A stretch of DNA of 64,000 bases from Aminivibrio sp. (GTDB lineage: Bacteria > Synergistota > Synergistia > Synergistales > Aminobacteriaceae), in assembly GCF_016756745.1 (NCBI RefSeq), contig NZ_JAESIH010000044.1:1-64000 (forward strand), read 5' to 3'. The notes under the pieces were generated by a model, which saw nothing but the letters and a program-made list of their open reading frames with translations, did no database searches and was not told the origin of the DNA. Both the position numbers and the translations under genes were made by a program. This document shows, piece after piece, positions 9,376 to 16,924 of the stretch; the first letter of the stretch is position 1, and every line of letters begins with the position of its first letter.

Positions 9376-9835
9376 AACTGCTCATCCTCCTTGCGGCGAG
9401 ACGGACCGCCTCAATGATCTTGACGTACCCGGTACAGCGGCACAAATTTCCGTCAAGAGCCCTGCGGATCTCGTCATCCGTCGGGTTCGGCGTCTTTTTC
9501 AGAAGGCAGTAAGCGGCCAGAATCATGGCCGGAGTGCAAAAACCGCATTGGACGGCCCCTGTCTCGACAAAGGCGGTCTGCAGCGGATGGGGAGCATGAA
9601 TAGAACCTATCCCGGCCACCGTGAGAATCTCCTTCTCCCGGGCAGAGGCGGCGAAGACCTGGCAGGAATTTACCAAGGAACCATCGAGAACCACTGCACA
9701 GGTACCGCAGACTCCTTCCCCGCAGCCCCTGTGGACCTCGGTGCAGCCGTGCTCCCGGAGAACGTCCAGAAGGACGGCGTCAGGAGCGAAGGACCACTCC
9801 TCTTTCCGCCCGTTGATGAAAAATGTTCCATTCAT
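9368..9835 (-). CDS. Molybdenum hydroxylase [2Fe-2S] subunit
   Basis: A 155-residue protein with two [2Fe-2S] centres. The first cysteine set is GCGEGVCGTCAV near residues 38-49 plus NSCQVF, and the second is QCGFCTPAMI near 99-108 plus NLCRCTGYV near 134-142. Length and layout match the small subunit of three-subunit xanthine dehydrogenases. Its start overlaps the stop of the FAD subunit gene by 4 bp and its end overlaps the large subunit start by 8 bp, so the three are expected to be made together. It relays electrons from the Mo cofactor to FAD. Confidence 0.92.
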   Translation of the reverse strand: MNGTFFINGRKEEWSFAPDAVLLDVLREHGCTEVHRGCGEGVCGTCAVVLDGSLVNSCQVFAASAREKEILTVAGIGSIHAPHPLQTAFVETGAVQCGFCTPAMILAAYCLLKKTPNPTDDEIRRALDGNLCRCTGYVKIIEAVRLAARRMSSYE

Positions 9836-10653
9836 CGGGTTCCCTCCTCCCTGAAAAGGGCTGACTTCACGCAGCGTTCCACTTGGACGGCGGCTATTTC
9901 CGAGAGATATTCTGGGGAGCCCGCAGGCTTTCTTCCGAACCGGACAGCGGCCATCTTCCGTATGTCAAGGGATGAAACTTTCGCGAGGTCCGCGCCCTTC
10001 AGCGCCTCCTCAAGTTCCGCCAGCCTGACGACCCTGTCTGTCCCTCCCGAAAGGGCGACCCGTATCCTTTCCACCCTTGACCCGTTCGTGCGGGCAAGAA
10101 CGGAAACCGTAAAGGCCGGATAATCAAATCCTACCCTGACCTCCCGGTGATAGACCGATATCCAGTCGGACGGGTCGGGAAAAAGGAGTGAGGTGATCAG
10201 GGTTCCTTTCTGGAGTGAGCGGTCAGCCAGCCACGGAGCGAGATCATGGGTGCCTGCGTTCTGTCCTTCCGTACGGATTTTTCCCTCGAGGACAGCCATG
10301 GGCCCTATGAGGTCGGACCAGAGCGGAAAAAGGGACGCGCTGCCTCCCATGGTGATCCTGTTCCGCAGAGGCGTGGAGGCAGCCGCACCAAGGGCTGCGG
10401 CAAGAATGCAGCCAGGGTAAAGGTTCGAGAGATTATCGGCTGCGGACGCAAATGTCTGGTTCGCTCCGATTTCCAGAACGCCCCTGTCCGTTTTCAGGTA
10501 ATTCAGCGGAACCCTGGAAAGATCCACCACTCCGGCGAAAGAACCGATACCGCTTTTCACAAGGTTCGTTCCGCCTCCGTGGGGAACGAACCTTTCCCTT
10601 CCGAGAAGCGCTGCCGCTTCGTCGATCGTCTCCGGGAAATACCATTGCACCAT
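9832..10653 (-). CDS. Molybdenum hydroxylase FAD-binding subunit
   Basis: A 273-residue flavoprotein of the CO-dehydrogenase medium-subunit type. The FAD pyrophosphate-binding loop reads VPHGGGTNLVKSG near residue 23, and the second loop TMGGSASLFPLWSD near residue 101. The usual glycine-asparagine of the TLGGN motif is GGSAS here, a visible deviation. It is the first gene of the two-enzyme operon and overlaps the [2Fe-2S] gene. The roughly 97 bases before it hold a GC-rich partly palindromic hairpin around 10706-10726 and no obvious promoter, so the operon may be cotranscribed with the nucleotidyltransferase-HD gene upstream. Confidence 0.82.
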   Translation of the reverse strand: MVQWYFPETIDEAAALLGRERFVPHGGGTNLVKSGIGSFAGVVDLSRVPLNYLKTDRGVLEIGANQTFASAADNLSNLYPGCILAAALGAAASTPLRNRITMGGSASLFPLWSDLIGPMAVLEGKIRTEGQNAGTHDLAPWLADRSLQKGTLITSLLFPDPSDWISVYHREVRVGFDYPAFTVSVLARTNGSRVERIRVALSGGTDRVVRLAELEEALKGADLAKVSSLDIRKMAAVRFGRKPAGSPEYLSEIAAVQVERCVKSALFREEGTR

Positions 10654-10750
10654 ATCCCTATGTCTCCCCCTTTATCGAAACGCTCCAAGGTATATTCATT
10701 CATGCCGGCGGCCTGCAGGCCGGCCCTTTACACCCTTAACTTTACCTTAT

Positions 10751-11878
10751 TCAATGTGAGCCGTCCAGAGTATGGTTCTCTTCTCCAAGAATATCTGCGA
10801 TCTTTTTCCCTGCTTCCCTTTCGATCCAGCGGACAATTCGCCTCGCCCGGGCAAACCGTTTCCCGATGTTTGAGCGTGCATCGCGGTCGTCTCCGAATTT
10901 CTCCATGGCGAGCCTTTTTCTTTCGGCAAGGGGCACGACAAAACTTCCCCGGACCAGCTTGTCTGCCAGATAGAGAAGCTTCGCCTCCGGAGCTGCCCGG
11001 GGAGGAAGGTTCATGTGGCAGGAAGCAACGGCCGCCACGGCAGGAAAACCACAGACTTCGAGGAAAACCTTTCCTGCGGCGTCATGCTCGGGCAGTGCCT
11101 TGCAGATGTCGTGCAAAAGGCAGGCGCACTCAAGCAGATCCCTATCTGCCCCGGCTCGGCCCTTTAGAGCCCGGGCGAGCTTCAGGGCAACGGAGGCAAC
11201 CTTTTCCGAGTGGGCCAGAACCTCTTCAGGAGTGCCGGCAATGGTGAAAAGAGACTGTCGCTCAGCCGGAGAAGGGATGTGAATTCTTTTCGCCCTCAGG
11301 CGCATCCTTTCGAAATCCTCCGGCTCGTCCATGTCGAGCAGAACTCCCTCGTCGGCTACGGCCAGGTCGATGGCGCTTTTTTCTCTCATCTCGAGGAAAC
11401 GCCTGAACCCTCCTTCACCGGAGTAATTCAGGATATGGGGTATGAAGGAGGCTCCGATAAGGGGGGGATGCCCCCGTTCCCCACGAAAGAGAGGGTAGGT
11501 GATTCCCCGGAAAGACGCATATCTTGCGAGGAGCCGAACGGTTGCCGGCCGCACGGTGGGAATATCGGCAGGAAGAAGAAAAAAAGCTCTGGAAGAAGAC
11601 GAAAGGGAAGCCGCTCCCGTCTGCACGGAAGAGAACATCCCTTCAGAAAATCTCGGATTGAAAACGGGACGGGCTCCCGCTCGCGCTGCACAGTTTTCCG
11701 TTTCCTCCCTCCGGAATCCCGTCACCACCACGACGTCTCCTATGCCGGCCTCGGACATGGAGCGGACCGCCCATTCAAGGGCAGTTAGTCCGTCCAGTGC
11801 GGAAAGCGGCTTGAAGAAGCCCATTCTGCTGGAATAACCTGCGGCGAGAATAACGGCGGAAATTTCTGAGGGCTTCAT
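10751..11878 (-). CDS. MocA/MobA-like nucleotidyltransferase fused to an HD domain
   Basis: A 375-residue two-domain protein. Residues 1-190 are a MobA/MocA-type nucleotidyltransferase: AVILAAGYSSRMGFFKPL is the nucleotide-binding signature, LPADIPTVRP holds the metal-binding aspartate, and MDEPEDFERM ends the fold. Residues about 205-340 are an HD phosphohydrolase domain (AHSEKV, CLLHDICKALPEHD, LYLADKLVRGS). It most likely attaches CMP to molybdopterin for the hydroxylases encoded directly downstream. What the HD domain does is not evident; nucleotide or phosphate-ester hydrolysis is a guess. The position immediately upstream of the hydroxylase operon supports the cofactor role. Confidence 0.8.
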   Translation of the reverse strand: MKPSEISAVILAAGYSSRMGFFKPLSALDGLTALEWAVRSMSEAGIGDVVVVTGFRREETENCAARAGARPVFNPRFSEGMFSSVQTGAASLSSSSRAFFLLPADIPTVRPATVRLLARYASFRGITYPLFRGERGHPPLIGASFIPHILNYSGEGGFRRFLEMREKSAIDLAVADEGVLLDMDEPEDFERMRLRAKRIHIPSPAERQSLFTIAGTPEEVLAHSEKVASVALKLARALKGRAGADRDLLECACLLHDICKALPEHDAAGKVFLEVCGFPAVAAVASCHMNLPPRAAPEAKLLYLADKLVRGSFVVPLAERKRLAMEKFGDDRDARSNIGKRFARARRIVRWIEREAGKKIADILGEENHTLDGSH

Positions 11879-11887
11879 AAGAACTGC

Positions 11888-12490
11888 TTACGTCGTCGGC
11901 TGGAGCCGCCTGAATATCTGTGAGATGGCGATATAATGGCTGTGGATTGAGTTTCTGTAGGAAGCGAGGGATCTCCCCCTGTACCGGTCCAGCCCCAAGT
12001 CCACGTCTCCTTTGCATTTCTTTATGTTCTCGGCGAGGATGTGGGTTCCTATGCGCACATTGTTGGAGGGAATTATCAGATCGGCCTTCGAACGGACCGG
12101 GAAGGTCCTTATGATCCATGGCCTGTTGGCGTTCCAGTTGATCTGCATGAGACCGTAATTTCCTTTGCTGACCGCCTTTTCCTTTATGGTGGATTCCTTG
12201 ACCATAACGGAAGCCACAAGGAAGGGATCAAGATTATACTGGGCCGAATAATCCTCGATGAGCCGGGCGTAATAAGAAACATTCTTCGGGGGAACCTTGG
12301 GATTTTTCCTCATGAAGTAGGTCTCGATGGCCTTTATCCTGTTGCGCTGGTCCTTTTTGGAGCGAAAGCGCTGCATTGTATGGAATTCCTGGCTTGTGGA
12401 AAATGGAGCCGAGAAAGCGTACCTCACGTCCACGGTAAAAAACAGGAGAGCGGTCAGCAATAAAATACAAGGTGCAAGACGTATTCTCAT
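11888..12490 (-). CDS. Secreted lytic transglycosylase (SLT domain)
   Basis: A 200-residue protein with an N-terminal signal peptide (positively charged start, hydrophobic stretch to about residue 20, AFSA cleavage region near 25-28). Residues about 75-185 are a soluble lytic transglycosylase domain with the catalytic glutamate in VMVKESTIKEKAVS, then GNYGLMQIN. Such enzymes cleave the MurNAc-GlcNAc bond of peptidoglycan without water. It is shorter than full Slt70 and has no LysM or other wall-binding domain. It lies 9 bp downstream of the nucleotidyltransferase start side in opposite functional context, so it may be transcribed from its own promoter in the 12491-12594 gap. Confidence 0.85.
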   Translation of the reverse strand: MRIRLAPCILLLTALLFFTVDVRYAFSAPFSTSQEFHTMQRFRSKKDQRNRIKAIETYFMRKNPKVPPKNVSYYARLIEDYSAQYNLDPFLVASVMVKESTIKEKAVSKGNYGLMQINWNANRPWIIRTFPVRSKADLIIPSNNVRIGTHILAENIKKCKGDVDLGLDRYRGRSLASYRNSIHSHYIAISQIFRRLQPTT

Positions 12491-12630
12491 AATGATGCTC
12501 CTTTCTGCAGGCAGTTGCTCCTGCCGAAGAGGGTAAAAATTTTAGCCCATTATAGCAATTCTTCGATTTTTGGGCTATTGTTATCTGTGTCCCCATGGGA
12601 CTCAAAACACAAAAGGAGGCGACTCGCCAA

Positions 12631-13206
12631 ATGAACCCGGTGATGGAAACAATCAGGAACAGAAGGAGTGTCAGGAGGTTCCGGCAGGACCAGCTTCGAC
12701 GGGAAGACCTCGATGTCATCCTTGAGGCTGCGATCTGGGCCCCCAGCGGCCACAACGCCCAGCCATGGCATTTCCTCGTGATCCAGGACAGGGAAAAAAT
12801 CGACAAGATGAGCGAAAAGACCATCAGCCTCATGGCTGACTCCCCCATCGAATGGGTCAGGAAACTGGCGGGGAAAGAGGGGTACCATGTTTTCCACAGG
12901 GCCCCCACGGTAATCGTCGTCTCGGGGAAAGAGCCGGGCGAGAACCTTCTTTTCCCCCACGCCGACTGTTCCGCAGCCATACAAAACATGCTCCTCGCCG
13001 CAGAGTCCCTTGGCATCGGGAGCTGCTGGATCGGTCTTACCGTCTTTCTTTTCGGTATCCCCGAGGAAGTGAAATCCCTGGGGATTCCGGAAGACTACCG
13101 GCCTCTTTATTCCGTATGTTTCGGTTATAAGGACGATTCCTTCGTTCCGCCGGCTCCCCCCAGGAAAGAGGGGAAGGTTTCCTTCTACCAGGCGCAAAAA
13201 TCATAA
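12631..13206 (+). CDS. Nitroreductase family protein
   Basis: A 191-residue FMN-dependent nitroreductase-type oxidoreductase starting MNPVMETIRNRRSVRRF. The RRSVR segment is the FMN phosphate-binding motif. WAPSGHNAQPWHF near residue 36 and GIGSCWIG near residue 128 are other family signatures. The ATG at 12631 is preceded by AAGGAGG eleven bases upstream; an in-frame ATG at 12595 without a ribosome-binding site is less likely. The upstream gap holds a TAGCCCA...TGGGCTA inverted repeat around 12543-12582 that could be an operator for this gene. Physiological substrate unknown. It ends directly against the convergent tRNA-Leu gene. Confidence 0.88.
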   Translation: MNPVMETIRNRRSVRRFRQDQLRREDLDVILEAAIWAPSGHNAQPWHFLVIQDREKIDKMSEKTISLMADSPIEWVRKLAGKEGYHVFHRAPTVIVVSGKEPGENLLFPHADCSAAIQNMLLAAESLGIGSCWIGLTVFLFGIPEEVKSLGIPEDYRPLYSVCFGYKDDSFVPPAPPRKEGKVSFYQAQKS

Positions 13207-13290
13207 TGGTGCGAGAGGGGGGACTCGAACCCCCACGCCCTGAGGCATCAGATCCTAAGTCTGACGTGTCTGCCGTTCCACCACTCTCGC
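13207..13290 (-). tRNA. tRNA-Leu (anticodon TAG)
   Basis: The minus strand folds as a class II tRNA: acceptor GCGAGAG/CTCTCGC, anticodon stem TCAGA/TCTGA around loop CTTAGGA (anticodon TAG), a variable arm, T-arm GGGGGTTCGAGTCCCCC, discriminator A and an encoded CCA at 13209-13207. Confidence 0.95.
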
Positions 13291-13334
13291 TCCGGTGTTC
13301 CAATGCCGTGGCATAATAACATTATTGACCGTTT

Positions 13335-15008
13335 TTGGGAAGGCGTTTTCTTCCTCTCCCGAAAAGAGAAAGGCCCCGCATTTTTTCTTCCTGCTGCGGA
13401 ACGAAAGAAGGGTGCGCTGCTCTGAAAAGATCAAAAGGAACAGGATTTCTTCTTTTATTTCTCTTCGGCTTCGCCACCGCATATTTTCTCTTTTCCAGGT
13501 GGGACGAGCTGACGGCGACGGGAAGGCTCTTCTTCAGCGACGGAGAATCCTTCGGCAGTGCATTCGGGTATTTTTTAAACAGACTTCCGGACCTGATCCG
13601 TGAATATTCTTCCGCCTTTCTGTGGGCCTACGCACTGTTTATAGCGGGAGTCATTTTCCTCGAGGAAAAAAACCCCGACAGGACCATAGCCTGGATTCTT
13701 GTGCTCATTCTTCTTCCCGTGCTCGGATTCGTACTCTATCTCTTTTTCGGCCCCGATATCCGGGGCCGGGGATATTTTCGCCGGCTGAAAAGAAAGAAGA
13801 GGCGCATCCGGCAGGAAGGAACGCCCCCTCCCGGCGGAAACAGAGGGAACGTCATCGGTACCCCGGAACGGAAAACGGCCCTGCTTCTTTCAAAGAGCGC
13901 CGGAGCCCTTCTTACAACGGGGAATTCCGTCAGAATGCTCCTCAACGGAGAGGAAACCTTCTCCGCCATAACGGACGCCCTCTCGCTGGCCGAAAAATAC
14001 ATCCACGTGGAGTATTACTCCATAGCCAACGACACTATCGGGAACACCATAAAGGACATCCTCATCAGGAAAGCCCGTGAGGGCGTCCGGGTCAACGTCA
14101 TTTTCGACAGCGTTGGAAGCTGGGACCTCGGCGCCCGGTACATCGTTTCCCTGAAAAACGCGGGAGTCAGGGTCCACTCCTTTCTCCCCGTATCATTCCC
14201 AAGGCTCCGGAGAGAGCTCAACTTCAGAAACCACAGGAAAATCGTCGTGGTGGACGGCACCGTCGGATTCATGGGAGGTCTGAATATAGGAGACATGTAC
14301 ATTTCCGGCGATCCCGCCATCGGCTTCTGGAGAGACACCCACATCCGGCTGACCGGGCCGGCCGTTTCGTCCCTTGACGACATTTTTCGGGCAGACTGGG
14401 CTTTCTGTGACAAAAAACCCCTGGCGGAACTCACTCCCGCCGATTTTCCCCCTGCGGGAGAGGCCCCGGTACAGATTGTCGCAAGCGGCCCCGACAACAA
14501 CTGGAAATCCATCCTGCAGGGCTATTTTTCCCTCATCACCAACGCCGGGAAATCCATATGGCTGTGCACTCCCTATTTCGTCCCCGGCGACTCTCTGGCG
14601 ACAGCCCTCACCGTTGCCGCCATGAGCGGAGTCGACGTTCGGGTCATGATACCCCACAAAACGGACCATGCTCTCGTCTACTGGGCATCCCTCTCCCACG
14701 TAGAGGAACTCCTCAAGGCAGGAGTAAAAGTCTACCGGTACGAAAAGGGGTTCATTCACTCAAAAATCCTCATTGCTGATGGTTCCGCCGTCTCCGTGGG
14801 CACAGCGAACTTCGACGCCAGGAGTCTCGAGATCAATTTCGAAGTGCAGGCCTTCATTTATGACGCCTCCGTGGCCGGAGATTTTATCCGCGCCTATGAA
14901 AACGACCTGGAGGGAAGCTCCCAGTTCCGGCTCCATGAATGGCTCCGGCGCCCATTCAGGCAGAAAGTCCTGGAATCCGCAGGCCGCCTCTGGTCATCCC
15001 AGATCTGA
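13335..15008 (+). CDS. cls: Cardiolipin synthase
   Basis: A phospholipase-D superfamily membrane enzyme that joins phosphatidyl groups to make cardiolipin. Two hydrophobic helices occur around residues 95-145 and one near 35-55, followed by a basic cytoplasmic stretch. The two catalytic HKD motifs are FRNHRKIVVVDG near residue 300 and FIHSKILIADG near 475. The start is uncertain: the longest frame opens at TTG 13335 with no ribosome-binding site, while the hydrophobic N-terminus begins near residue 35, so the true start may be 80-90 bases downstream. A terminator hairpin follows the stop directly. Confidence 0.88.
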   Translation: MGRRFLPLPKRERPRIFSSCCGTKEGCAALKRSKGTGFLLLFLFGFATAYFLFSRWDELTATGRLFFSDGESFGSAFGYFLNRLPDLIREYSSAFLWAYALFIAGVIFLEEKNPDRTIAWILVLILLPVLGFVLYLFFGPDIRGRGYFRRLKRKKRRIRQEGTPPPGGNRGNVIGTPERKTALLLSKSAGALLTTGNSVRMLLNGEETFSAITDALSLAEKYIHVEYYSIANDTIGNTIKDILIRKAREGVRVNVIFDSVGSWDLGARYIVSLKNAGVRVHSFLPVSFPRLRRELNFRNHRKIVVVDGTVGFMGGLNIGDMYISGDPAIGFWRDTHIRLTGPAVSSLDDIFRADWAFCDKKPLAELTPADFPPAGEAPVQIVASGPDNNWKSILQGYFSLITNAGKSIWLCTPYFVPGDSLATALTVAAMSGVDVRVMIPHKTDHALVYWASLSHVEELLKAGVKVYRYEKGFIHSKILIADGSAVSVGTANFDARSLEINFEVQAFIYDASVAGDFIRAYENDLEGSSQFRLHEWLRRPFRQKVLESAGRLWSSQI

Positions 15009-15023
15009 AAGGAAACAGACAAA

Positions 15024-15056
15024 AAGGACCCGGAAAAAATCCGGGCCCTTCTCTCT
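15024..15056 (+). terminator. Rho-independent terminator after cardiolipin synthase
   Basis: AAGGACCCGGA and TCCGGGCCCTT flank a short A-rich loop, forming a stem of about ten pairs just downstream of the stop at 15008. The following CTCTCTAT tract is only weakly T-rich. Confidence 0.6.
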
Positions 15057-15082
15057 ATGGAAATCGTACTGCATATTTTCAA

Positions 15083-15100
15083 TGGTGGACTGTGAGGGAC
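15083..15100. other. att site, distal copy (attL)
   Basis: An 18-bp exact copy of the tRNA-Lys 3' end lies in non-tRNA sequence just after the cardiolipin synthase terminator, marking the far end of the island. Confidence 0.85.
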
Positions 15101-15253
15101 ACTCAACTGGATTGCATCTTGAGATAGAATATCACTGAATTATGGCTTTGACAAGAAAAATCCTTTGTACCAGTTTTGTACCAGTTTGTTCCATGAGAGG
15201 GAACGACACCAGTTAGAAGGAGACCATTAATCTAATCACATAGCCAAAAGAAA

Positions 15254-15272
15254 AGCCCCCTTCCAGGGGCCA
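15254..15272 (-). terminator. Rho-independent terminator, minus strand
   Basis: Read on the minus strand, GGCCCCTGGAAGGGGGC is followed by TTTTCTTTT. It is the second of two terminators downstream of the 44-codon gene. Confidence 0.6.
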
Positions 15273-15362
15273 AAGAAAAAATAAGGTCTAAGAAACAAAT
15301 GTGCGGAAAAATATTGACACTACCTGAAAAAATGGAGATCCGCATTTTTTTGTGTTCTGTAA

Positions 15363-15387
15363 AAAAGAAAATGGGGCCTTTCGGCCC
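15363..15387 (-). terminator. Rho-independent terminator, minus strand
   Basis: On the minus strand GGGGCC-GAAA-GGCCCC is followed by ATTTTCTTTTTT, 8 bases after the stop codon of the 44-codon gene. Confidence 0.75.
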
Positions 15388-15394
15388 CAAATTA

Positions 15395-15529
15395 CTATCC
15401 TCTTACGAGGAATGCCCAACACTCATGTCCGTAATCATGAGCATCCAGATAGCGCTGGGAGTTTTTTACCCTTCTGTAGCGGCAGAAAACCCATTTGAAA
15501 CCACGTGGTGCTTTTTTACTAGAAGGCAT
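15395..15529 (-). CDS. Small conserved mobile-element protein, 44 residues
   Basis: A short gene beginning MPSSKKAPRGFKWVFCRYRR and ending in CWAFLVRG. It has GAGGGGG 8 bases before its ATG and a strong terminator right after its stop. The FKWVFCRYRR and WAFLVR segments resemble very small proteins I recall from integrative elements and prophages near integration sites, but that recollection cannot be checked here. Function unknown; the basic, aromatic composition would suit nucleic-acid binding. It is transcribed alone toward the island end. Confidence 0.6.
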   Translation of the reverse strand: MPSSKKAPRGFKWVFCRYRRVKNSQRYLDAHDYGHECWAFLVRG

Positions 15530-15639
15530 GTGCAAGCCCCCTCTCTGGAGGGAGAGTGCTGCCTATCCGAAATTGGGGGGATGAGACGAAAACTGTGCAA
15601 CTACGTAACATTACCGAGAACCAAAGGCCTGATTAATGT

Positions 15640-15768
15640 TATAATTCTTTTTCACGTAAGGTCCTTTGATTTTCAGTTCCCGCTTTTCGAACAGGACGGT
15701 AGCCCTTCCACTACCATCGCAGAGGCCTAAACAAGTTGCAGCTTGTTTAGACCTCTGCGCATTTTTTA
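15640..15768 (+). ncRNA. Candidate small RNA ending in a strong terminator
   Basis: A TATAAT hexamer at 15640-15645 is followed about 75 bases later by a GGTAG/CTACC hairpin (near 15698-15715). Next comes a 17-bp stem with one mismatch (15719-15758, 6-nt loop) and then GCGCATTTTTT. The T tract makes it a plus-strand terminator, yet no plus-strand gene precedes it; the genes here are on the minus strand. No convincing -35 box is visible. The hairpin overlaps the last codons of the ImmA-like gene. A short stable or antisense RNA is the simplest reading. Confidence 0.35.
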
Positions 15769-16289
15769 CTCAACGCTTTCAGTTGCGCTCTTGCGGCCGC
15801 AAAAGAAACGCCGAACTCTTCTTCAACCTCAAAGATTGTTTTTCTAGAAATCAAACGAATCGGTGCTAGTAATTCACCACCAAAAACATCGCTTTGCCAT
15901 TCGGAATTCTCGTAGGTTTTTACAGATGTAGATTCAAATTGCTTTGCGAAAGAAACCGCAGGATGCATAAAGAGATGCCCCAGTTCGTGAGCTAACGTTG
16001 TTCGATCCATGCCGCATCCGGCAAGTGCACCTAAATATACGGATTCTTCTACCATGATGATGTGTTCGTTGGGAAAAGTTAGGGCACGAGCTTTCCCTTC
16101 CAGGCTACCATCCGGCTCTATATGGAGCTCGAAATCAGGTATCAATTCTTGAATGCGTTTTTCCAAAACATCCATGATAGGGAAGAACGGTTCAGTTTCG
16201 CTACAGAAGTATTTTCGTACCAAAGAGGCGATATACTCAATATCCCTTCGGCTCTTAGGTCGCACTCGATATCCCTTGTCCTTTGTCAC
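15747..16289 (-). CDS. ImmA/IrrE-family metallopeptidase
   Basis: A 180-residue protein with the zinc-peptidase motif TTLAHELGHLFMHP near residue 97 and a downstream Glu in SEWQSDVFGGELLAP, the layout of ImmA/IrrE. Such enzymes cleave XRE-type repressors to switch on mobile elements. Its ATG overlaps the stop of the XRE regulator by 4 bp, so the two form the usual repressor and antirepressor pair. The likely target is that partner; which promoter is controlled is not shown, but the promoter at 16676-16704 is the obvious candidate. Confidence 0.85.
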   Translation of the reverse strand: MTKDKGYRVRPKSRRDIEYIASLVRKYFCSETEPFFPIMDVLEKRIQELIPDFELHIEPDGSLEGKARALTFPNEHIIMVEESVYLGALAGCGMDRTTLAHELGHLFMHPAVSFAKQFESTSVKTYENSEWQSDVFGGELLAPIRLISRKTIFEVEEEFGVSFAAARAQLKALSKKCAEV

Positions 16290-16645
16290 TTCCGAGTTTC
16301 TCCTGATGCAAGCACGGAAATCAATCGTTTCTGTTCTTCACTGTTCATACTTGGAAAACGTTTTGCAAATGCTTCTACTAAATGGCGTTCTTGACTATTT
16401 TTCACACGTATACTTATTTCCCCGATTGAGTCGTGAGCCGCTTTTTCCAAATTTTTACTTTCCTCATTGTTGAGCTGATAGGCCTCACAGATTCGAACCA
16501 CTAAGTTAGCCGGTGCCTTCTTTGACCCTGTTTCTACAGCAGACAAGAAGGCAGAACTCACCCCAATTTCTTCAGCCATATCTCTTAAATACAGATTCCG
16601 CTCAATCCGCAACATCCGGAGAGCTTTTCCCAGCGCCGTGAGCAT
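16286..16645 (-). CDS. XRE-family transcriptional regulator
   Basis: A 119-residue protein with an N-terminal helix-turn-helix (residues about 5-62; YLRDMAEEIGVSSAFLSAVE is the recognition part) and a C-terminal helical tail. It is cotranscribed and translationally coupled with the ImmA-like peptidase downstream. AGGTTAA-like sequences are repeated around its own promoter, consistent with autorepression. It probably keeps island functions silent until cleaved. Confidence 0.85.
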   Translation of the reverse strand: MLTALGKALRMLRIERNLYLRDMAEEIGVSSAFLSAVETGSKKAPANLVVRICEAYQLNNEESKNLEKAAHDSIGEISIRVKNSQERHLVEAFAKRFPSMNSEEQKRLISVLASGETRK

Positions 16646-16675
16646 GCTATCCCCTCCTTAACACAGGTTAAATGA

Positions 16676-16704
16676 AGGATAACAGAATGAATCTGTTTTG
16701 TCAA
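16676..16704 (-). promoter_or_regulatory. Promoter of the XRE/ImmA pair
   Basis: On the minus strand TTGACA (16704-16699), a 17-base spacer and TATCCT (16681-16676) lie 31 bases before the XRE start. TTAACC/GGTTAA repeats sit next to both boxes and may be repressor half-sites. Confidence 0.7.
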
Positions 16705-16924
16705 CCTCCAATTAACCTGCGTGTTGCGAGGCTGTGGTAATGTCACCCTTGGAACGGGGCAGGGATCGCGCCCCCGGAGGGGGAATATCATTCGTAATTC
16801 TATACGGATGATGAGGCGCGATGTTTTCTTGAGCCTGAAAGAAGCGTCGAGGTCAGCGGTGTAGCAGCTGTAGAATCCCCTCCGATCGTTATTTTAAAAA
16901 AATAGGCTCCGACTTCATTTGTAC

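Larger units (their letters stand above)
15101..15394. other. Island end without genes
   Basis: No coding sequence is seen. The stretch holds a repeated GTACCAGTTTTGTACCAGTTT block at about 15168-15187 that resembles the region inside the other island end, a hairpin GTTCC/GGAAC near 15188-15204, and two minus-strand terminators. Confidence 0.5.

Noticed and set aside
7687-9417. 576-codon plus-strand open frame opposite the second large subunit
   Set aside because: Shadow of the minus-strand hydroxylase gene; composition is Gly/Arg/His-rich without domains.
15299-15730. 143-codon plus-strand frame at the left island end
   Set aside because: No ribosome-binding site, it runs through two minus-strand terminators and opposite a better supported 44-codon gene.
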